From contig NC_135174.1 of NCBI RefSeq assembly GCF_041146795.1, forward strand, positions 22,592,878 through 22,656,877: a DNA stretch of 64,000 nucleotides. The letters are read 5' to 3'. Shown here piece by piece: positions 1-8,303 of this stretch. A program made the translations under genes and the position numbers. Each line of letters starts with the position of its first letter. Within the stretch, counting starts at the first letter, position 1. The DNA comes from Maylandia zebra. Taxonomy: Eukaryota; Chordata; Actinopteri; Cichliformes; Cichlidae. The notes beneath the pieces are model-generated. The model made no database searches. It worked only from the letters and a program-made list of their open reading frames with translations, and had not been told where the DNA came from.

Positions 1-303
1 TGTATGATCTGCAAACTTAACAGTGGTGCTCATGTTATAAAAAAATTGATGGTTGTGTGTACAGAGCATATAGAAGAGGATGTTGACTCTACGCTGGAGC
101 TCTTTGTTTGCCCAGCCTGACGGCTTGAGAGCGGTCAGTGAGTAACATATGTCAGTCAGTGCATGAAGTTTGTCCACCACTTTATTTGAAATGGTGTTAC
201 ATGGAACTGAAGTTCAAATAGAACATCCGGACCTGTTGTGTTTGTCTAGGGGAGTAAGGGCTTCATCGAGAATCACAAAGGTAATGTATCTGCCATCAGA
301 CAA

Positions 304-305
<2 letters not shown>
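1..305 (-). mobile_element. Degraded non-LTR retrotransposon (LINE) RT fragment
   Basis: Read on the minus strand, the first 30 bases encode a Val-Lys-Phe-Ala-Asp run that resembles the reverse transcriptase active-site block (usually FADD) of L2/CR1-like fish LINEs; the second Asp reads as His. The rest of the stretch has the look of the same LINE but is broken by stops. It probably continues to the left of the window. Confidence 0.4.
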
Positions 306-387
<82 letters not shown>

Positions 388-410
388 ATATATATGTGTG
401 TGTGTGTGTG

Positions 411-486
<76 letters not shown>
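306..486. repeat. Compound (TA)n/(TG)n microsatellite
   Basis: About 180 bp of alternating TA and TG dinucleotide runs. Open frames read through it (Tyr-Ile or Cys-Val repeats) are artefacts. It directly abuts the left end of the hAT-like element, so it may have been part of a TA-rich insertion target. Confidence 0.95.
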
Positions 487-490
<4 letters not shown>

Positions 491-1317
491 GGGTGCAACG
501 ATACACAAAATTCACGGTTCGGTTCGGTTCGATACTTTGGTGTAACGGTTCGATATTTTTTCGATACAAAATAAAATGTTCATGCCTTTTTAATTGGTCA
601 TTTATTAAAATTATAAATATAGATTTTAACTTAAAAGTACAGTTTTTAAATTTAACCCTAACCCTTGTGCGTGTTTTTTATTTTGACAGCGAATGCGCAC
701 CTGCGGACCACTTATGTGCAGCCCTGGTTATTTAGCTCATCATATCGCAGCCACAGAAATTATTTTGTCCATGAAACCATAAAGCTGCACTTTCTTTTTG
801 CCTTATAGTCTGATTTGTCATAACTTTTCCGTTTTGCGGTAAGCTTTTCTTTGGCTGTCACTTCTTCACCCTGATCTGTCTTATTTGGCTCAGCAGAACT
901 GAAATATATATCCTGCTGCTTTTACACGCGCACTCACATAAGCTCAGCGATTCTCTGCGCGATCAACCTCTCACATGTTTAAGCTTGCTGCGGGAGATTT
1001 CACTTGTCATGTTTGCATAGTAAGCTAACGATTGATAAGACGATGTCAGAGGAATTGGTGCACAAATTATCATCACTCACCAATCAGTACTGTCGCTCTC
1101 TATACACAGTTCACGCGATTGCAAAGTGAAAGCAAAAAGACAAGCGCAAATTCAAATGCGATTTCAATATGTCACATATTGACAGTGGCTCACCGATGCC
1201 AATGACATAATTACCCAGCTACATTTCCGAAAGAAGGCAAAAGCATTGACATATATTTTTCCTTCCTACAATAGTCGGACGGGCAGGGCAGAGATAGATT
1301 TTTGTAGCCCGACTGGA

Positions 1318-1354
1318 AAAATCGCTAGCCCCAGGACGTCGGGCTAGCGATTTT
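1318..1354. repeat. Perfect 14 bp inverted repeat inside the hAT-like element
   Basis: The arms at 1318-1331 and 1341-1354 read AAAATCGCTAGCCC and its exact reverse complement, with a 9 nt loop. Further CCCGAC/GTCGGG pairing lies around it. Confidence 0.7.
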
Positions 1355-1960
1355 GCGAGCCCTGTATCTGATTGAGGAATCACTCATCTTTGGAAAAGAG
1401 AGTTTATTACAGAGAAATGGCTCTTTCCAAAATAAAAGCTATACTATCCGCTTCTTCTGGGCTATATTCTCAGCAGCATATTAAACATATCAGGTCCCCA
1501 TAAGGAGAATCATGTGCTAACGGCTGTCTAAATGACTCGGGTAAAGTTTGTAGCATGCATGCTTGTTGTTTTTGTCTTTGCACTAGGATGATGTCGGCGT
1601 AAATGTGCAGTCATATTCGTTGTGTTCCCACTAGTGCTTTCAGGTTAACCTTATTAAAATGACCTTAACGCCACAACATGGCAAATCTCCGTTAACGAGC
1701 TACCCCTGATAGCCCCGTGCATGGGGCTAGACGGCCAACACGTTAACGAGCTAACTGCGCTAACACACTAGCTCCCACCCATGTAATTGAGCATTGTGTG
1801 GCACATCCAACATACTGTTTTACTTTAGTCCATGACGCGCTTACCTTCAGGGTCATACGTCACATGAAAACCAAAATAATTCCAAACGCCAGATCTGAAT
1901 GAGGGTGGGGGAGGTTCAATTTGCCATGTTGCAAGGAGAGCTAGCTTGCCCTGCGCTCTT

Positions 1961-2080
1961 CCTTCTGACTATGCTGTCTGTGTGGAGCGCTCAGTGGATC
2001 TGCGCTCGACAGTGCAGCCTAGGCGGAGTAGTCGAACGCAGATTCACTGAGCGCTCCACACAGACAGCATCGTCAGAAGG
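1961..2080. repeat. 50 nt inverted repeat (hairpin) inside the hAT-like element
   Basis: The arm at 1961-2010 and the reverse complement of 2031-2080 agree at 47 of 50 positions. The 20 nt loop holds the palindrome GCCTAGGC. The structure lies just inside the right end of the element, where hAT elements often carry subterminal repeats. Confidence 0.85.
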
Positions 2081-2191
2081 AAAGTTGATAAAATAAATTA
2101 CAAATGTTGTATTGTTCGATACATATGCGTACCGAACCGAAAGCACTGTATCGAACGGTTCAATATCGATACGAATATCGTTGCACCCCTA

Positions 2192-2240
2192 ATATATATA
2201 TATATATACGTATACACACATATATATACGTATACATTGG
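2192..2240. repeat. TA/TACG simple repeat
   Basis: Short TA-rich tandem tract with interspersed TACGTATAC units, adjoining the right end of the hAT-like element. Confidence 0.8.
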
Positions 2241-2339
2241 ACACATGAACAATAACCATATGACTGTACCCGCCACTAACACATGACCCTACGCTGTGTC
2301 ACTGCATCATTCCATGTTTGGCACTGATCACCACCTGCA

Positions 2340-2578
2340 CTCATGTATATATCTTTCAACGTAGCACTCTTAATTCTTATTCTCATGTATATATCTCATG
2401 TATATCTCATGCACATATCTTTCCACGTAGCACTTTTAATTCTTATCCCTACTTTTATTTTTTTTCCATGTCTATTTAAGTGCTATTTATGACACTATGT
2501 TTGCACTGAAGCACCGCAGCAATTTCCTAATGTTGTAAACCTGCTCAACATTTGGCAATAAACCCCATTCTGATTCTG

Positions 2579-2580
<2 letters not shown>
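2340..2580 (+). mobile_element. 3' tail of a fish LINE
   Basis: The segment ends with GGCAATAAACCCCATTCTG followed by ATTCTG-like units, the polyadenylation-like signal and short tandem tail typical of 5'-truncated L2/CR1/Rex-type LINEs in fish. No coding part is left. The clade is not decided. Confidence 0.5.

Positions 2581-2581
<1 letters not shown>

Positions 2582-2650
<69 letters not shown>
2582..2650. repeat. (AT)n microsatellite with short TG end
   Basis: About 62 bp of AT repeats followed by TGTGTGTG. One end of the inverted Penelope arm stops exactly in the TG part. Confidence 0.95.
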
Positions 2651-2652
<2 letters not shown>

Positions 2653-3446
2653 CTTGATTTTGACCCAGGTGTCGTCCACATATCTGTACCAGTGGCTGGG
2701 TACTCTTCCTTTGAAAGAGCCAAGAGCCTTCCTTTCCACTTCCTCCATGTAAAGGTTGGCTACAATAGGTGACACGGGGGAGCCCATGGCACAGCCATGT
2801 TTTTGTCTGTAGAAGCCTTCGTTGTACTTGAAATATGTAGTGGTGAGGCAGAGGTCTAACAGTGTGCAGATCTGATCGGGTGTGAAGTTGGTCCTGTCCT
2901 CCAAGGAGCTGTCTTCTTGTAGTCGTTTTCTGACAGTCTCCACGGCCTCAGTGGTGGGTATGCAAGTGAAAAGAGAGACTACATCAAAGGACACCATGGT
3001 TTCATCTGGATCCAGGGTAAGTTTCTGGACCTTGTCGGTGAAGTCGGTGGAGTTCTTGATGTGGTGTGGGGTGTTCCCCACGAGAGGCGCAAGGATGGTA
3101 GCAAGGTGTTTAGCAATGTTGTAAGTGGCTGAGTTTATGCTACTGACTATGGGTCTGAGTGGAACAGCTTCCTTGTGGATCTTAGGAAGTCCATAGATGC
3201 AGGGTATGGCATCCCCTGGGTAAAGGCAGTGATATGTAAGGCGGTCAATAATTTTGTCCTTTTCAAAGTCTTGAAGGCAAGCTATAACTTTCTTTTTGTA
3301 GCTGCTTGTGGGGTCTCGCTTCAGGGCTTCGTAGGTATTGTTGTCACTGAGGAGAGTAGTGTACAACATGGATGCTCTGAGCCTCCCTTTCCGTTAGTGT
3401 GTGTACCTGCTTCCTGTGCTCAAAGATCACTACTGTCCTCACCTCA
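2648..3446 (-). mobile_element. Inverted 5' part of a Penelope-like element (RT domain)
   Basis: The minus strand encodes about 240 residues of a Penelope-like reverse transcriptase. They include the stretch from the Lys-Ile-His-Lys-Glu motif to the catalytic YVDD box (YVDDTW). Codons 5' of the Met at 3369 run into a stop after about nine residues, so the N-terminal part of the protein is lost or out of frame. The 539 bp at 2648-3186 are an inverted copy of 3447-3985 with the same encoded protein; 3187-3446 is the unpaired spacer. This is a copy joined head-to-head to the plus-strand element, not a gene of the host. Confidence 0.85.
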
Positions 3447-5012
3447 CCTAAGATCCACAAGGAAGCTGTTCCACTCAGACCCATAGTCAGTAGCATAAAC
3501 TCAGCCACTTACAACATTGCTAAACACCTTGCTACCATCCTTGCGCCTCTCGTGGGGAACACCCCACACCACATCAAGAACTCCACCGACTTCACCGACA
3601 AGGTCCAGAAACTTACCCTGGATCCAGATGAAACCATGGTGTCCTTTGATGTAGTCTCTCTTTTCACTTGCATACCCACCACTGAGGCCGTGGAGACTGT
3701 CAGAAAACGACTACAAGAAGACAGCTCCTTGGAAGACAGGACCAACTTCACACCCGATCAGATCTGCACACTGTTAGACCTCTGCCTCACCACTACATAT
3801 TTCAAGTACAACGAAGGCTTCTACAGACAAAAACATGGCTGTGCCATGGGCTCCCCCGTGTCACCTATTGTAGCCAACCTTTACATGGAGGAAGTGGAAA
3901 GGAAGGCTCTTGGCTCTTTCAAAGGAAGAGTACCCAGCCACTGGTACAGATATGTGGACGACACCTGGGTCAAAATCAAGACACAAGAAGTGGAATCCTT
4001 CACTGCGCACATTAACGCTGTGGATAAAAACATCAAGTTCACCAGGGAAGACACAAAGGACCACTGTTTGCCGTTCCTGGACTGCGCCGTGCACATTGAA
4101 GAGAACGGCAAACTCAACATCGAAGTTTACCGGAAGCCCACACACACGGACCAGTACCTCCTCTTTGACTCCCATCACCCTTTGGAACACAAACTTGGAG
4201 TAATTAGGACCCTACACCACCGGGCAGAACATGTTCCCTCTAAGCCTGAAGGAAAAAAGAAGGAACACACACATGTAAAGGAAGCACTCAAAACGTGCGG
4301 CTATCCTAAATGGGCGTTCTTAAAGTCAGCAAAGAGGCACAGAAAAGAAGACCAGACACCAGCGAGGGAGGATAAGAAGGACAGACGCAACAACATTGTC
4401 ATCCCCCATGTAGCCGGTGTATCAGAGAAACTCAGGAGAGTTTTCTCCAAGCATGACATCCCGGTGCATTTCAGACCCAGCAACACACTCAGACAAAAAC
4501 TGGTTCACCCGAAAGACAAAACGCCAAGACACAAACTTAACAATGTGGTGTATGCTGTACAGTGCAGCGAGGAATGCTCAGACCTCTACATTGGAGAGAC
4601 CAAACAGCCACTTCACAAGCGCATGGCACAACACAGAAGAGCCACCTCCACAGGACAAGACTCAGCAGTCCATCTGCATCTTAAGGATAAAGGACACTCT
4701 TTCGAGGATGCCAATGTTCACATTTTGGACAGAGAGGACAGATGGTTTGAAAGAGGAGTGAAAGAAGCCATCTATGTCCACTGTGAGCGACCATCTTTGA
4801 ACAGAGGCGGGGGTTTACGACACCAACTCTCTGCCATCTATAATCCAGTTTTGAGATCCCTTCCCAGACGCCTTAACGCCCACTCACATCCTGGGCCATC
4901 TGACCTCAGGAATTCGCATGATAAGGTGGGGCCAGGTTTCACAATGAACTCACCCGAAACTCTGGCTGATTGGGACCCACGCCCAGTTTCACACCTTGGC
5001 TCAGGCGATTAG
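3447..5012 (+). CDS. Penelope-like RT/GIY-YIG endonuclease, partial ORF
   Basis: This is the coding part of the Penelope-like element. The frame stays open upstream to 3399, but the element's own sequence begins only at 3447, at the junction with the inverted arm, so no native start codon is present. About 520 residues are open with no frameshift. The active-site Asp pair (YVDD) and the YIG of the nuclease are present; the GIY half is degenerate (VYAV). Expression from this truncated copy is doubtful. Confidence 0.75.
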   Translation, partial: PKIHKEAVPLRPIVSSINSATYNIAKHLATILAPLVGNTPHHIKNSTDFTDKVQKLTLDPDETMVSFDVVSLFTCIPTTEAVETVRKRLQEDSSLEDRTNFTPDQICTLLDLCLTTTYFKYNEGFYRQKHGCAMGSPVSPIVANLYMEEVERKALGSFKGRVPSHWYRYVDDTWVKIKTQEVESFTAHINAVDKNIKFTREDTKDHCLPFLDCAVHIEENGKLNIEVYRKPTHTDQYLLFDSHHPLEHKLGVIRTLHHRAEHVPSKPEGKKKEHTHVKEALKTCGYPKWAFLKSAKRHRKEDQTPAREDKKDRRNNIVIPHVAGVSEKLRRVFSKHDIPVHFRPSNTLRQKLVHPKDKTPRHKLNNVVYAVQCSEECSDLYIGETKQPLHKRMAQHRRATSTGQDSAVHLHLKDKGHSFEDANVHILDREDRWFERGVKEAIYVHCERPSLNRGGGLRHQLSAIYNPVLRSLPRRLNAHSHPGPSDLRNSHDKVGPGFTMNSPETLADWDPRPVSHLGSGD

Positions 5013-5102
5013 AGGATCATCAGGGGGTCCTTTTGTCCCTCTGTGGGGGGTTACTCCCACTAGGTTTATATCTGGGACTCTCCACCATTTGACCTTAGAA
5101 CT

Positions 5103-5139
5103 GAAGAAGCTTCTCGGATGAGAGGTGAAACGTCTTCAA
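5103..5139 (+). other. Structured 3' end of Penelope element, hammerhead-like core
   Basis: The stretch contains a 6 bp hairpin (CTTCTC, loop GGAT, GAGAGG) enclosed by GAAGA/TCTTC. It also holds GGATGAG and GAAAC boxes spaced as in minimal hammerhead ribozymes, which are known from Penelope-like elements. The usual CTGATGA core is not intact here because C-T is replaced, so activity is uncertain. Confidence 0.3.
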
Positions 5140-5393
5140 GCAACTTAAAGAAGTCCAGACGCTTTTCTTTGCAAGCTCCTTTGACAACACATATTATAGA
5201 AATACACACTTGATATATACTAGGTATATATTTCTGGATTTTTGAATGTTGTGTGTCCCTAGAGATTACATCAAATCTAAGTGATTGCTGTGCGCTGCAC
5301 CAGCTGCAATGTGATTTTGAGACATTTGACCCTTATAATTCCCTTCAGTTTAAAGAACATTAACAACAGGTTTGTTTTGTACCTCTTACGTAC

Positions 5394-7772
5394 CGAAAAA
5401 CGTAATCATGTGCATCGATCTCTGCACCCACTTTTGAGCCGTTCAAAATTCCTGCAGTACCCACCACAGCACAGTGAATACAGCCATCGGCACCTGGTTT
5501 TGGGAGGAGCAGTGGCTCTTTTGGCTTTGGAATCAGCTTCACTGAAGCCATCACTTCTGCAAACGAAAAGAAAGACATGAGTACAGACATACATTTAACA
5601 TCATGCATAATTCATAGCACTCTCTTCTGTAATAAGTATAATGGTTTTATATTATTCGCATATGTATTCCCCCATTCTTCGACACAATAACTCAGGGTAA
5701 AAATAATGAAAAATCTAATATTTGCATTGCCTTGTAATCTAATATATATATCGCATTACCCAGTATATATATACTTTTGGCCATCTTTTTTTAAACATGT
5801 TCAATATGAGATTTTCATGTTAACTTGTCATCCACTATTACACCCAGAAAATGGAATTCTGTAACTCTTTCGATCAATACTCCATCTATAGATGATACTA
5901 CCTCTTCCTCCTTTACATGATTTCCAAACATCATAAACTTTGTCTTTGCCAAATTCAATGATAACTTATTTACATCAAACCATTTTTTTAGTTTTTACTT
6001 TTCAATAACCATAATTTTAGCCAATTCTTTCAACTTTTCTCTAGAACAATAAAAAATTGTGTCATCTGCAAATGTCGTTTATATATAAAAAAGTTTTGTT
6101 CCCAAAACAGAACCTTGAAGGACCCCACATTCTATTTTCATTCTTTCAGATGAGTTACCTAAATACTGCACAAATTGAAAAGTATTATCTAAGGAACTTA
6201 ACCAGTTCAATATAATTCCTCTCACAGCATAAGTACTTAACCTGGAAATCAAGATGGAGTGTTGCAGAAAATAGGTTTAAATGTTAAACAAATTTCTTCC
6301 AGTCAGAGAATGTTGCATATAATTAAATTTTTGCTTGATGCATAAAGTTAAAAGATTAAAACTAATAAAACAAGTTTTAAAAAGAGACTTTTCCATTTGA
6401 TTACATTTTATATGATGGATTATGCAGAAAAAGTAGAATCGGGCTGAAAGATCTATCGCTTTATCACCTATTCAGGTTGTAAATCGTGCTTTTAAAAAGT
6501 AACTAAGTAACTAATTACTTTTGAAAATAAGTAATCAGTAAAGTAATGGGATTACTTTTTGGGGGAGTGTAATCTGTAATTAGTTACTGATTACTTTTTT
6601 CAAGTAACTTGACCAACACTGGCTTGGAGTGTATCTTAATTTAGTGTTGTATGAATAATTTCATGTGTCTTAATACAAGTTCAAACTTCACTTTCTTTAA
6701 CTCATCATTTAATTAATCCTTGGTGAGCTTTGACCTGATTCACCAGGAACTTTTTACTACAGAAAACTGTAGATGACACAAAAAACACTGCTTAAAGGTG
6801 CCATAATATATATTTTTTAACACCAACAGTGTCTGTCTTTATTATAATATCAGGAGTCAGAAACTGGAAGGAGAAATTAAATAACAAAAAATCTATTACT
6901 TAGTTGCTGATCAAGCTCACATATATACTGATATTTAATCTGGCATCAGTTTCACAAACACCTACCATCATATTTGCACTGCATAAACCCAAAAGGATTG
7001 TTAAAATGTGAAAGGCGATTCCACTCGCTCATGTTAATGTTGTCCTTGTGCAGAAACAAACGTATGTTGGGAAGAAAAGCCTTCTTGAAGTTCTCATCCT
7101 TAGAGTTTCGCAGTGATTGGGCACATGTCTGATAATAACAGAAATATTAAATCATGAAATTAGTTAAAATGATTTTGTGAAAGCTTTATACCCCGAGGAA
7201 ACAACAAACACAACAGTTACAGAAATTTGATGAATAATTAAGAATTATGTATTTTAATTAAAGGAGTGAAACCATTAAGTGAAAGCAGACTGACTGCATG
7301 GCTGAGCACAAGCGTTGCCTGCCCACAGCCATCAAATTAATTACTACATTTGTCCTGTTTCTGTCATATTGTGTCTTAGCATGCTTACTGTTGGTCTAGG
7401 TGGGGCATCCTGGTTATAGACATCATCAAAATCCCACTGAGGAGCCTTTGTGAAATTTCCTCTGTAGAGGAGAGGCATTGGAGTCTCAGCCACAGCTGTT
7501 TTTTCTTTCTGTCCCCAGAGGTTAATATTAAACGAAAAGTTTTCCCATCCGAGTTCATGTTTTCCTGAGAAAATTGTCCAACTGCAACAACAGCAACAGG
7601 ACAAAAGGGAGCAAAAAAGTTCAGAATTAGCAAATTAATACATAGATATACATAGATAGATATGAAAAAAAAATTACCTTTTTGATAAAGATTCCTGGGA
7701 TAGAATGAAAACCACAAAACTAACTGTCATTACAAGGAGCAATAAAAATATCCTGGAGATTTGGGATGCCAT
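5394..7772 (-). CDS. Alpha-2,6-sialyltransferase, ST6GALNAC1/2 type, 5' exons only
   Basis: Transfers sialic acid from CMP-Neu5Ac to GalNAc of O-glycans in the Golgi (family knowledge). Four coding exons fit in frame with GT-AG borders: 7678-7772, 7389-7581, 6966-7128 and 5394-5556, giving 204 residues plus a split Arg codon. Residues 1-25 ([15 protein letters not shown]...) form a type II signal anchor with a short cytosolic end. Exon 3 carries the block [13 protein letters not shown] ... SEWNRLSHF ... PFGFM found in ST6GALNAC1. Exon 4 holds sialylmotif L, from Cys176 to the DAHDYVFR end. Motif L is odd: GTAG (183-186) replaces the usual GNGG. Motifs S and VS are not in the window, so the gene must continue left of position 1 or is broken. 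mxra7 is its upstream neighbour, as expected from synteny. ST6GALNAC1 is slightly preferred over ST6GALNAC2. Confidence 0.85.
5820..6245 (-). mobile_element. Non-LTR retrotransposon RT relic
   Basis: On the minus strand I read [16 protein letters not shown], then a segment like [18 protein letters not shown], then [11 protein letters not shown]. These are the active-site and thumb blocks of a LINE reverse transcriptase of the jockey/I-like kind. The frame is broken several times. Confidence 0.65.
6499..6622. repeat. Palindromic AGTAACTAATTACTT-type repeat
   Basis: Multiple inverted copies of AGTAAC/GTTACT and GTAATC/GATTAC motifs end in CAACACTGG. The composition matches a short non-autonomous DNA element common in fish genomes; the family is not named from memory. 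Confidence 0.4.
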
Positions 7773-7934
7773 CGCTGTCAAGTGAAGGCTTTCTGTTCAA
7801 TTAAACACACATGTATGCACTTCCTTCTAAAACTGACACGCTCTCACTGATGGGAATGGGCTACACCACAGCTTGCAGACAGATAAGCAAACAAATGTAT
7901 TCAGACACACAAAGCCACACACACAGATATTAGC

Positions 7935-8303
7935 AACAATGTGTTTTATTAGACAACCAACTTCAGAAACAAACATAACTCAGAGTTTATATCACTTATA
8001 TCTGCAATATATTTTAAAAGTAAAATAAACAGCATTCCTTTAATTTCTTTTAGGATTCATTCATATATTAACCTGCTCAGTGTGAGAATTGATCCAGTCT
8101 AGTTTGGTTTTCCCTTCGTGTGGATGACAGGTGGTCAGAACAACAAAATCCAAGCAGTAAAACACAATAAATCAGAAAATTGGGAGAGCACTGTCCAGCC
8201 ACGTTGAATACTGCAAAAAAGTTCATTTGGTGTACTGGAGAAGTTTTTTAGTAGTTTTTAAGAATAAACGGTTGTAGTGAGCATCTATGACACGACAGGG
8301 CTC
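7935..8303 (-). other. mxra7: mxra7 3' UTR with polyadenylation signal
   Basis: After the mxra7 stop the minus strand carries AATAAA at about 7945-7950. Cleavage near 7930 would leave only about 160 bp before the sialyltransferase start codon at 7772. Confidence 0.5.

Larger units (their letters stand above)
487..2191. mobile_element. Non-autonomous hAT-like DNA transposon, about 1.7 kb
   Basis: The left end starts CAGGGGTGCAACGATA and the right end is the near-perfect reverse complement, ending TATCGTTGCACCCCTA in type. Both subterminal regions carry GGTTCGGTTCGG/CCGAACCG and TATCGATAC-like motifs. Short terminal repeats of this kind are usual for hAT elements. The TA-rich flanks on both sides are compatible with an 8 bp target duplication but cannot prove it. 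No transposase frame is visible inside. Two hairpins lie within (1318-1354 and 1961-2080). Confidence 0.7.
3447..5190 (+). mobile_element. Penelope-like retroelement, 5'-truncated
   Basis: An open frame runs to the stop at 5012 and covers, in order: the RT fingers/palm with the YVDDTW box at about 3949-3967; a connector with the Cys-Gly-Tyr-Pro-Lys-Trp motif near 4300; and a C-terminal GIY-YIG-type endonuclease (VVYAVQC ... LYIGET at about 4546-4600, then an Arg/His-rich helix). RT followed by GIY-YIG is the diagnostic order of Penelope-like elements. The upstream RT part is missing. After the stop, about 180 bp of 3' sequence ends near 5190 with a conserved-looking hairpin. Frame integrity and arm identity suggest a young insertion. 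Here it sits in a presumed intron of the sialyltransferase gene. Confidence 0.9.
5557..6965 (-). other. Sialyltransferase intron 3 with LINE relic
   Basis: Apart from the LINE fragment at 5820-6245 and the palindromic repeat at 6499-6622, this intron is AT-rich and holds nothing I can name. Confidence 0.5.

Noticed and set aside
304-735. Open frames with Tyr-Ile and Cys-Val repeats
   Set aside because: They are translations of the TA/TG microsatellite and have no protein character.
2882-3124. Frames antisense to the Penelope RT (and the same peptide again at 3509-3751 on the minus strand)
   Set aside because: They are shadows of the two RT copies on the opposite strand.
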